Source of the DNA: Halopenitus persicus
GTDB lineage: Archaea; Halobacteriota; Halobacteria; Halobacteriales; Haloferacaceae
Direction: 5' to 3'
DNA: 64,000 bases
Assembly: GCF_002355635.1 (NCBI RefSeq)
Contig: NZ_AP017558.1
Location: 868,001-932,000, forward strand
Program-made: the position numbers and the translations under genes
Notes under the pieces: generated by a model
Told to the model about the DNA's origin: nothing
The model's input: only the letters and a program-made list of their open reading frames with translations
Database searches by the model: none
In this document: positions 58,007 to 64,000 of the stretch, in pieces
Layout of the letters: each line of letters opens with the position of its first letter
How positions within the stretch are numbered: the first letter of the stretch is position 1

Positions 58007-59326
58007 GTGACCGCTCCGCCCCACGACCGGGGACCGGGCCGGCCGGTGACCGACGGCGGAACCGAGACGGTCACGTTCGCGGACGTCGAGGCGGCAGCAC
58101 GGCGGATCGACGATCCGACGGTCGTCAAGCCCACGCCGGTGGAGCGCAGCACCTCGCTGGAGGGGATGACCGGGGCGGACCGCGTCATGCTGAAGCTCGA
58201 GCATCTCCAGTGGACGGGGTCGTTCAAGACGCGCGGCGCATACAACAAGATCCGCGCGTGCCTCGAGGAAGGGAATCCGGACCACGTCGTGGCCGCGAGC
58301 GCGGGCAACCACGCACAGGGGGTCGCGCTCGCGGCCACCACCCTCGGCGTGGACGCCACGATCGTGATGCCGACGACCGCTCCGCAGACGAAGGTGGACG
58401 CGACCCGAGGATACGGCGCGAGCGTCGAACTGGTCGGCCAGGACTTCAGGGCGGCGATGGCGTACGCCCAGGAGCTCGTGACCGAGACCGACGCCGAGTT
58501 CATCCACGCGTTCGACGACCCGGAGATCGTCGCCGGGCAGGGAACCCTCGGCGTGGAGATGTGCGAGGACGTCCCCGACGTCGACACGATCGTCGTTCCG
58601 ATCGGCGGCGGCGGGCTGATCTCGGGGATCGCCATCGCCGTCGCGGAGCTGAGTCCCGAGACGCGCGTCGTCGGCGTGCAGGCCACGGGCGCCGCCACGG
58701 TTCCGGACAGCCTCGAGAAGGGGATCCCGCAGACGCTCGAGGAGGTCGACACGATCGCCGACGGGATCGCGACCGGCGGGATCTCGGAGCTGACGCTGTC
58801 GATCATCGAGCGCCACGTCGACGAGGTCGTCACCGTGACGAACGGCGAGATCGCCGACGCGATCCTGTTGTTGATGGAGCGGGCAAAGCAGGTGGTCGAG
58901 GGCGCGGGCGCGGCATCGGTCGCGGCGATCCGGAGCGACGACCTCGACGTCGCCGACGAGACGGTGATGCCGCTGCTGTGCGGCGGGAACCTCGATATGA
59001 CGATGCTACGGACCGTTCTCGTCCACGCGCTGACGCGCCGCCGGCAGATCCTCCGGCTGCAGGTCCACATCGAGGACCGCCCCGGCAAGATGGCCGAGAT
59101 CTCCAGCCTGATCGCCGACCACGACGCGAACATCCAGACGGTGCGACACGACCGCGCGCTCGAGGATCTCGACGTCGGCGAGGCCTACCTCATCTTCCAG
59201 GTCGAAACGAGCGGCGCCCAACACGCCCGCCGGATCGTCGACGCGATCGCCGACAGCGGCTACCCCGTCGACGTGATAAACCATCCCGACGTCGACGTAC
59301 TCGCCACGGACGCCGAGCACGAGTGA
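58007..59326 (+). CDS. ilvA: Threonine ammonia-lyase (PLP) with C-terminal ACT-like domain
   Basis: This 439-residue enzyme deaminates threonine to 2-oxobutanoate, the first step toward isoleucine. The PLP lysine is in GSFKTRGAYNK at about residue 73, and the phosphate-binding glycine loop is PIGGGGLISG. NIQTVRHDRALEDLD at about residues 380-394 belongs to an ACT-like regulatory domain, which suggests feedback control by an amino acid. The GTG at 58007 is used as start, after 18 bases of spacer; an alternative start lies at residue 15. The gene is not part of an obvious operon. Serine deaminases of this family are alternatives, but the ACT domain arrangement favours threonine. Confidence 0.9.
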   Translation: MTAPPHDRGPGRPVTDGGTETVTFADVEAAARRIDDPTVVKPTPVERSTSLEGMTGADRVMLKLEHLQWTGSFKTRGAYNKIRACLEEGNPDHVVAASAGNHAQGVALAATTLGVDATIVMPTTAPQTKVDATRGYGASVELVGQDFRAAMAYAQELVTETDAEFIHAFDDPEIVAGQGTLGVEMCEDVPDVDTIVVPIGGGGLISGIAIAVAELSPETRVVGVQATGAATVPDSLEKGIPQTLEEVDTIADGIATGGISELTLSIIERHVDEVVTVTNGEIADAILLLMERAKQVVEGAGAASVAAIRSDDLDVADETVMPLLCGGNLDMTMLRTVLVHALTRRRQILRLQVHIEDRPGKMAEISSLIADHDANIQTVRHDRALEDLDVGEAYLIFQVETSGAQHARRIVDAIADSGYPVDVINHPDVDVLATDAEHE

Positions 59327-59465
59327 GCCCGGGGCCAGTCGGTGCTGTTCCGGTGCTGACCGTTGCTGTTCCGGTGCCGATCGGTGCTGCTCGGGGACGG
59401 ACGGAAGTGTCCGACGACGTTTTCCGTCCGGCGTCGGACCCTCCGGCCCGTGTCCGTTCGGTTAC

Positions 59466-59513
59466 GGAGAATCAAGGAGAAAGCCTCGCGCTTCAGCGCG
59501 GGGAGGATGTCAA
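59466..59513. mobile_element. 48-bp mini-element formed from the ends of the tnpB element
   Basis: Preceded by TTAC at 59462-59465, the sequence ggagaatcaaggagaaagcc matches the left end of the tnpB element at about 33154-33173 base for base. It then has the hairpin tcgcgcttcagcgcgg and ends gaggatgtcaa, the right end at 30921. Only the two ends are present, so it is a non-coding derivative or deletion scar, like the palindrome-associated elements (PATEs) of haloarchaea. Confidence 0.83.
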
Positions 59514-59619
59514 GGAGAAACAGGGGGAACGCTCCGCCCGTCCGGAGGTGGCGGCCGTCAACGATACCGGAACCTGACGGGCTCGAAACGGCGAAGGCGG
59601 CCGATTCGACCGTCGAACC

Positions 59620-59680
59620 GTATTTAAAGACCGCCATAATTCCGGATGAACGTTTATTAATGATACTGTACGTACATATA
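59620..59680 (+). promoter_or_regulatory. AT-rich promoter with palindrome ahead of the BCCT transporter
   Basis: The region has two TATA-like elements, gtatttaaag near 59620-59629 and tttattaatg near 59654-59663, followed by the perfect palindrome tgtacgtaca at 59668-59677. The palindrome falls where a transcription start is expected from the second TATA element. Binding by a repressor is plausible but unproved. Confidence 0.55.
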
Positions 59681-59696
59681 TTGAGGCGCTGTCATA

Positions 59697-59800
59697 TGGT
59701 AACTACCAACACGACGACTTCGGCGGACGCGCCACCGAACGGATCGAGGTATCGTGTACCAAACGACCGCCGAACCGATCGTCGGGGGGTGGCCGCATGA
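59697..59800 (+). CDS. Possible leader ORF overlapping the BCCT start
   Basis: A 34-codon frame begins ATG at 59697 (MVTTNTTTSADAPPNGSRYR) and ends with a TGA that overlaps the BCCT start codon in the form ATGA. It lies after the likely transcription start. If translated, it would couple to the transporter gene or control it. The peptide itself has no clear motif. Confidence 0.4.
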
Positions 59801-61554
59801 GCGACGGCGAGGAGGAGGCCGTCGGCGAGATGTCCGAAGGGCTGCAGGTCGAACTGTTCCATCCCGACTCCGACCGGGAGCCGGGCGACACCAACATCCA
59901 GCGGTTCGGCTTCGACATCCATCCGATCGTGTTCCCGGTCGCGCTGTTGCTCATCGCCGCGTTCGTCGTGTTGACGATCGGACTGGGCGAGGACGCGGCG
60001 AGCGCGTACACGTGGCTGTTCAACTTCATCGGGGAGAACTTCGGGTGGTTCTACCTGTTGGCGGTGAACGTCTTCATCATCACGCTGCTGTTCTTCGCGT
60101 TCAGCAAGTACGGCAACATCAAGATCGGCGGCGTCGAGGCCGAAAAGGAGTTCAGCGACTTCGCCTGGATGGCGATGCTGTTCAGCGCCGGAATGGGGAT
60201 CGGCCTGATGTTCTTCAGCGTCTCCGAGCCGCTGTATTACCTCCAGACGGTGCCCGGCTTCTTCGGCGCCGAAGCGGGGACCGGAGCGGCCGCCTCGGCC
60301 GCGATGGCCCAGACGTTCTTCCACTGGGGCTTCCACCCGTGGGCGATCTACGGGCTCGTCGGCCTCGGGCTGGCGTTCTTCTCGTTCAACCGCGGCCTCC
60401 CGCTGACGTTCCGGTCGATCTTCTGGCCGCTGCTCGGCGACCGGATCTACGGCTGGCCCGGCCACGTCATCGACCTCGTGACGGTGTTCGCGACGCTGTT
60501 CGGCCTGGCGACCTCCCTCGGACTCGGCGTGGCACAGATCAACACGGGACTCTCCTACGTCGGCGGCGACATGCTCGGCCTGTTCTCGATCCCGACGGGG
60601 ACGATCCCGCAGATCGTGCTCATCGCGATCATCACCGGGATCGCGACCCTCTCCGTCGCTGCAGGACTGGAGGGTGGCGTCAAGCGGCTGAGCACGATCA
60701 ACCTCTATCTGATGTTCGCCCTGCTCGGATTCCTGCTGATCGTCGGTCCGACGGTCTACATCTTCGGAGCGTGGGTCGAGGGCCTCGGCGCCTACTTCGG
60801 CAACATCCTGGCGATCAGCTTCTTCACCGGGACGCTCGGCCAGGGCGGCTCGACGGTCACCGCCTGGACCGTCTTCTACTGGGGCTGGTGGATCGCGTGG
60901 TCGCCGTTCGTCGGGATGTTCATCGCACGCATCTCGCGGGGCCGAACCGTCCGCGAGTTCGTCCTCGGCGTCCTGTTCCTGCCGGCGCTGTTCTCGACCC
61001 TCTGGCTGTCCACCTTCGGCGGGAGCGCGCTGTTCAACACCCTCGAGGGGAGCGGCGCGGCGATAGCGACCTACAACGAACTCGGCCAGACGGTCGCGAT
61101 GTTCGCGATGCTACAGCAGTTCCCGCTGGGCGCCGTCACGGGGATCCTCGCGACGTTGCTCGTGGTGACGTTCTTCGTGACGTCCTCGGACTCGGGGTCG
61201 CTGGTCGTCGACCACCTGACCTCCGGCGGCAAACACGACGTGCCGCGCGCCCAGCGCATCTTCTGGGCGGTCACCGAGGGCCTCGTGGCCGCGATCCTGC
61301 TGTGGGGCGGCGGCCTGAGCGCGCTGCAGACGGCGGCGATCACGACCGGGCTGCCGTTCGCGTTCATCCTCTGTCTGATGTGTTACACCGTCTATCTCGG
61401 GCTCAGCAACGAGTACGAGATCCTCGAGTCCGAGGAGTTCGCCGAGACGATCGAGGAACTGACGGCGGACGAGGACGTGGACGTCGTCACGACCGGCGAC
61501 CAGATGGTGACCGACATCTCGGCCGAGGACGACGAGGCCGTGGGAGGTGACTGA
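59797..61554 (+). CDS. BCCT family transporter (betaine/choline/carnitine type)
   Basis: This 585-residue protein has twelve predicted membrane helices. Family blocks are SAGMGIGLMFFSVSEPLYY at about residues 130-148 and the tryptophan-rich helix-8 segment FYWGWWIAWSPFVGMFIARIS at about 362-382, including the binding-site aromatic residues. BCCT carriers import quaternary ammonium or sulfonium solutes such as glycine betaine, choline, carnitine or dimethylsulfoniopropionate, with Na+ or H+. The N-terminal 40 residues are acidic and cytoplasmic; the C-terminus is acidic, as in halophiles. In salt-loving organisms the substrate may serve as osmolyte or food. A demethylase-like gene and MTHFR lie nearby. 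The ATG at 59797 overlaps an upstream short frame. Confidence 0.93.
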   Translation: MSDGEEEAVGEMSEGLQVELFHPDSDREPGDTNIQRFGFDIHPIVFPVALLLIAAFVVLTIGLGEDAASAYTWLFNFIGENFGWFYLLAVNVFIITLLFFAFSKYGNIKIGGVEAEKEFSDFAWMAMLFSAGMGIGLMFFSVSEPLYYLQTVPGFFGAEAGTGAAASAAMAQTFFHWGFHPWAIYGLVGLGLAFFSFNRGLPLTFRSIFWPLLGDRIYGWPGHVIDLVTVFATLFGLATSLGLGVAQINTGLSYVGGDMLGLFSIPTGTIPQIVLIAIITGIATLSVAAGLEGGVKRLSTINLYLMFALLGFLLIVGPTVYIFGAWVEGLGAYFGNILAISFFTGTLGQGGSTVTAWTVFYWGWWIAWSPFVGMFIARISRGRTVREFVLGVLFLPALFSTLWLSTFGGSALFNTLEGSGAAIATYNELGQTVAMFAMLQQFPLGAVTGILATLLVVTFFVTSSDSGSLVVDHLTSGGKHDVPRAQRIFWAVTEGLVAAILLWGGGLSALQTAAITTGLPFAFILCLMCYTVYLGLSNEYEILESEEFAETIEELTADEDVDVVTTGDQMVTDISAEDDEAVGGD

Positions 61555-61629
61555 GCCGGGTCACGTCGCTCCGTCCCACGGGCCGCCTCGCTCGCGAACC
61601 GCCTCTTTTTCGGTCCGCTACCCGGCTCG

Positions 61630-61953
61630 TCAGTAGTACTTCCACTCGTCGTCCTCGTCCCCACGTTTGAGCGTCGCGCCGTCGCCCTCGTCGTCCGCCG
61701 GGCCACGCTCGTCGTCCGCCGGGCCACGCTCGTCGTCCGCCGGGCCACGCTCGTTGGCGGCGCCAGAATTCCACCCATCGGCCTCGTCGCCGGGTCGATC
61801 GTCGGGCCACTCGATGCCGCCGCGCAGGTGTTTGTACGCGATTCCGCCGAGCGCCACGAGGAACAGGACCAAAAGCAGCGTGCCGGCGAGCGCGGCCGCC
61901 TGTCCGGCCCACTCGAGGATTCCGCCGTCGATCTGAAGCGTCACGTGTCGCAT
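61630..61953 (-). CDS. Small membrane-anchored protein with acidic repeat tail
   Basis: The 107-residue product starts MRHVTLQIDGGILEWAGQAAA and has one membrane helix at about residues 18-42 (LAGTLLLVLFLVALGGIAY). After KHLRGGIEWPDD the tail is acidic and includes the repeat ERGPADD three times, encoded by a 21-base repeat near the 3' end. It ends DEDDEWKYY. The ATG at 61953 is preferred to an earlier one at 62148, where the frame reads through the 24-base repeat region. It resembles short haloarchaeal membrane proteins of unknown role. Confidence 0.7.
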   Translation of the reverse strand: MRHVTLQIDGGILEWAGQAAALAGTLLLVLFLVALGGIAYKHLRGGIEWPDDRPGDEADGWNSGAANERGPADDERGPADDERGPADDEGDGATLKRGDEDDEWKYY

Positions 61954-62053
61954 ACCGGATACACGGCGCCGATCCTGAAGTGTGATTCGGGGTCCCAAAC
62001 GTTTCGCTCGACGTGTGCGGCGGGCGTCGCTCGCGACGCCGGCGGTCATCGAC

Positions 62054-62149
62054 GCCGACGTGCACTCATCTCCCGATGCCGACGTGCACTCATCTCCCGA
62101 CGCCGACGTGCACTCATCTCCCGATGCCGACGTGCACTCATCCTTCAAC
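62054..62149. repeat. 24-base tandem repeat with the stop codon of the membrane protein gene
   Basis: Four units of gccgacgtgcactcatctcccgat type start at about 62054, 62078, 62102 and 62126. The fourth is diverged and contains the complement of TGA at 62138-62140, the stop codon of the gene at 62138-62794. Copies beyond it lie outside the gene. Confidence 0.93.
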
Positions 62150-62794
62150 GTCGGCGGGAGCGGTCCGCGAGCTGTGGATCCAGGTTCTGGTCAGCCCGCC
62201 CACCCCGACGGACGCCACCGCGACCCAGACGAGCGCGGCGCCCACGGCCGGGAGGAACAGCCAGCCGACCGCGCTGAGCGCCGCGCCGACCACCAGCCCG
62301 CTGCGAGCGCGTCGTCCCCCGATCAGGTCGGTCACGATCGTTCCGACGACCAGGAACCCGAGGCCGCCCAAAAGCGAGAGGCCGACGCCGAGGACGACGG
62401 GGGCGAGGTAGCCAACCGGGGGCCCGGCGAGGCCGATCCGCGTCAGCAGGTCGTTGGCGTACAGGCCCGCGAACGCGACGAGACCGTAGGCAACCAGGCC
62501 GTAGAGGGCCGCAACGGCCGGGCGGGCCATCGTGTCGGCGATCGCTCGGTCGAGCAGGTCGCGGCGACGAACGAGGATCCCGCCGCCGAACGCCGCGACG
62601 AGGAGAAACGACCCGACCGCCCTGACGACCGGCGAGGAGGGGTCGATGAGCCCCGAACCGAGCGTCGCCGGCTCGATGGGAACCGAACCGACCGGCCGTG
62701 CCGCGGCGACGCCCGGCACCGTCGCGAGCGCGATCAGGACGCCGAACACCCGTGCCACGTGGATCGGCGCCCGTCTCGAGTGGGTTGCACACAT
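62138..62794 (-). CDS. Polytopic membrane protein with signal-like start
   Basis: This 218-residue protein starts with a basic segment and a hydrophobic run (FGVLIALATVPGVAAARP), possibly a signal peptide or first helix. About five further helices follow: residues 56-74 (AVGSFLLVAAFGGGILV), 92-112, 123-148, 160-178 and 182-206. There is no catalytic motif. The final residues TAPADVEG and the stop are encoded in a 24-base tandem repeat. It is a typical haloarchaeal membrane protein of unknown role. Confidence 0.72.
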   Translation of the reverse strand: MCATHSRRAPIHVARVFGVLIALATVPGVAAARPVGSVPIEPATLGSGLIDPSSPVVRAVGSFLLVAAFGGGILVRRRDLLDRAIADTMARPAVAALYGLVAYGLVAFAGLYANDLLTRIGLAGPPVGYLAPVVLGVGLSLLGGLGFLVVGTIVTDLIGGRRARSGLVVGAALSAVGWLFLPAVGAALVWVAVASVGVGGLTRTWIHSSRTAPADVEG

Positions 62795-62874
62795 ACCGCG
62801 TGCGTGGGGAGTCGGGGTCGAAAAGCTGTCGGCTCGACGAGCGATTTATCCCCGTGTGCGAGAAATGGTAACAT

Positions 62875-63291
62875 GTGACGGGCGCGTTACACGCCATCCT
62901 GGTCGGTCTCAAGCGGGTCGGTGAACGGCTGGTCGCGCCGCTGCGCAGCGGTGAGGGACCCAACAAGTTCCGACTCTCGAGCGTCGACACGGCAACCACG
63001 ACCATCGACGGGTCCGTCGGGTGGCACAACCGGCCGCCGGCGACGCTCGCGTGCCCACAGTGCGGCAGCGATATCTACCACCGACACGCCCACGACGCCA
63101 TCGACTGTCCGCGGTGTCGTGCGACGTTCGACGGCAACGAGTTCGACGACCTCGAGCTGATCGCGTTCGAGTGTCCGGTCTGTCGCACCGAGATGCGACA
63201 CGGCACGCGTCATCCGGAGCGGTTCGGGTTCCCCGAGTGGGCGACCTGCGACGCCTGCCGGTACCACTGGGAGTTCAGACACTCGTACTGA
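62875..63291 (+). CDS. Zinc-ribbon protein
   Basis: The 138-residue protein has an unstructured-looking first third and three CxxC knuckles: ACPQCGSD and DCPRCRAT at about 59-84, ECPVCRTEMRHG at about 98-110 and TCDACRYHWE at about 124-133. The four pairs of cysteines would bind two zinc ions, in ribbons like those of RNA-polymerase or regulatory proteins. The GTG at 62875 is used as start; the first codons encode MTGALHAILVGLKRVGERL, helical. No partner is evident. It might bind nucleic acid, but this is inference. Confidence 0.8.
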   Translation: MTGALHAILVGLKRVGERLVAPLRSGEGPNKFRLSSVDTATTTIDGSVGWHNRPPATLACPQCGSDIYHRHAHDAIDCPRCRATFDGNEFDDLELIAFECPVCRTEMRHGTRHPERFGFPEWATCDACRYHWEFRHSY

Positions 63292-63376
63292 CCAGCCGGC
63301 GGAGAACGTGTTCGAGGTGGCCGGACCACCGGGGAAACGTATTCGTGGACGGGCGCCGTCGATGGGACGAACGACG

Positions 63377-63565
63377 ATGGTGAACTTCACGACGGGCGAC
63401 CCGGTCGCGGTCGCGCTGGCGGCGCTGGCGGTCGGCCTGTTCGCGGTCGCGCTGGTCGCGATGTCCACGGACCGCCTGACGGCCGCCGGGATGAGCTTCC
63501 TCGCCGCGAGTATCGTCATCTACTTCCGGGAGAGACGAGTTGCCGACCCGGACGCGGCCGAGTGA
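63377..63565 (+). CDS. Small membrane protein of 62 residues
   Basis: The protein has a polar start (MVNFTTGDP), one strong hydrophobic stretch at about residues 10-28 (VAVALAALAVGLFAVALV) and another at about 33-50 (LTAAGMSFLAASIVIYF), with a charged end. The ATG at 63377 is preferred, but one at 63362 is also in frame and would add five residues. Its function is unknown. It lies in the same direction as the zinc-ribbon gene, 85 bases downstream. Confidence 0.68.
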   Translation: MVNFTTGDPVAVALAALAVGLFAVALVAMSTDRLTAAGMSFLAASIVIYFRERRVADPDAAE

Positions 63566-63574
63566 CCGGCGCGG

Positions 63575-64000
63575 TCAGTCCTCGACGGACATCCGGTCGG
63601 TTATCACCGGCACCGAGGAGGTGCGAACGACCTTGTCAGAGGTGCCGCCGAGTATCGCCCGGAACTTGCCCTGGTACGCGCTCCCGAGGACGATGGCGTC
63701 CAGCCCGTTCTCCTCCGCGTAGTCGACGATCTCCTCCGCCGGCGATCCCGTTCGGACGGCGGCGGTACACTCGACCCCATGCTCGCTGGCCATCCCGCAC
63801 AGCTCCTCGGTCACCTGCTCGCCGTAGCCATGGTATTCCTCGCGGATCTGCTCCTCGTCGTCGCGGATGTAGACCGTTCGCGGCGCGCCCGGCAGGTCGA
63901 CCACGTACAGCGCGTGGACCGACGCTCCGAGGGCGGCCGCGAGTTCGATTCCGTGTTCGGCGCCACGCCGCGCTTCGTCGCTTCCGTCGTACGGGATCAG
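63575..64000 (-). CDS. Universal stress protein (UspA family), truncated by window end
   Basis: The visible part, 141 codons, includes LIPYDGSDEA near the start, with the conserved aspartate of the ATP-binding fold, and AEENGLDAIVLGSAYQGKFR, where the GxxG-type loop (GSAYQGKFR, then GGTSDKVVR) matches the Usp nucleotide-binding region, closing with TSSVPVITD. It is a single-domain Usp, typical of haloarchaea, with a likely role in stress response. The first few codons lie beyond the window. The end at 63575 gives DRMSVED, a normal C-terminus. Confidence 0.9.
   Translation of the reverse strand: MIPYDGSDEARRGAEHGIELAAALGASVHALYVVDLPGAPRTVYIRDDEEQIREEYHGYGEQVTEELCGMASEHGVECTAAVRTGSPAEEIVDYAEENGLDAIVLGSAYQGKFRAILGGTSDKVVRTSSVPVITDRMSVED

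Larger units (their letters stand above)
59327..59696. other. Spacer with a tnpB-element scar and the BCCT promoter
   Basis: No protein gene is seen. It includes short repeats of cggtgctgttccg type near 59341-59385, the 48-bp mini-element at 59466-59513, and the AT-rich promoter region of the BCCT gene after about 59620. Confidence 0.55.

Overview
The window is chromosomal DNA from an extremely halophilic archaeon, most like Halorubrum or a close relative. The evidence is the very high GC content with GC-rich third codon positions, strongly acidic predicted proteins, TATA elements about 25-35 bases ahead of short or absent leaders, and many families seen mainly in haloarchaea: fused AhbA/AhbB siroheme decarboxylase, the trpDFEG cluster, the C50 carotenoid genes, RadB, bacterio-opsin-activator-like HTH proteins and small zinc-finger proteins. 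Genus and species are inference.

Layout. 0.1-13.9 kb: housekeeping genes (nicotinate phosphoribosyltransferase, AMMECR1, a TrpD-like transferase, siroheme decarboxylase, XTP/ITP pyrophosphatase, TrkA-N, DMT exporter, CBS protein, AAA ATPase with a His-rich tail, thiolase). 14-20 kb: tRNA-His followed by an HNH endonuclease of lower GC, two proteins built from DUF1508 repeats, a CBS-containing site-2 protease and tRNA-Arg with a copied 3' end. 20-27 kb: a nucleotide-kinase-like/UPF0201 pair, HMG-CoA synthase, a pilin-like protein, two NSS transporters and a DapA-family aldolase. 27-34 kb: the bacterioruberin genes crtI-lyeJ-cruF and a zinc finger, separated from crtB by a decayed tnpB transposon that carries a nested IS6 element. 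34-46 kb: class II ribonucleotide reductase, trpDFEG with a likely operator, an amidohydrolase and HMG-CoA reductase. 46-54 kb: a MoaD-like protein, SIMPL lipoprotein, DUF389 membrane protein, RadB, a CBS protein with a possible ribosome-hibernation domain, two HTH regulators and a third HTH-like protein. 54-62 kb: a DmdA/GcvT-like methyltransferase, MTHFR, threonine ammonia-lyase and a BCCT transporter. 62-64 kb: small membrane and zinc-ribbon proteins and a truncated UspA.

How the genes connect. HMG-CoA synthase and reductase feed the mevalonate route to isoprenoids; crtB, crtI, lyeJ and cruF turn these into C50 bacterioruberin. trpDFEG makes tryptophan from chorismate and has two TGTACA boxes next to its TATA element, matching the known box of the archaeal repressor TrpY. 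The DmdA/GcvT-like gene, MTHFR and BCCT transporter could form a module that imports a methylated osmolyte and demethylates it onto folate.

The most striking unexplained feature is a set of tandem repeats placed at gene 3' ends. In at least seven genes the repeat unit overlaps or contains the stop codon and continues downstream, and several other genes carry in-frame repeats at their C-termini. The window also holds a complete record of transposon decay: a tnpB element with a double-hairpin insertion, an IS6 insertion with an 8-bp target duplication, and a separate 48-bp mini-element made only of its ends.
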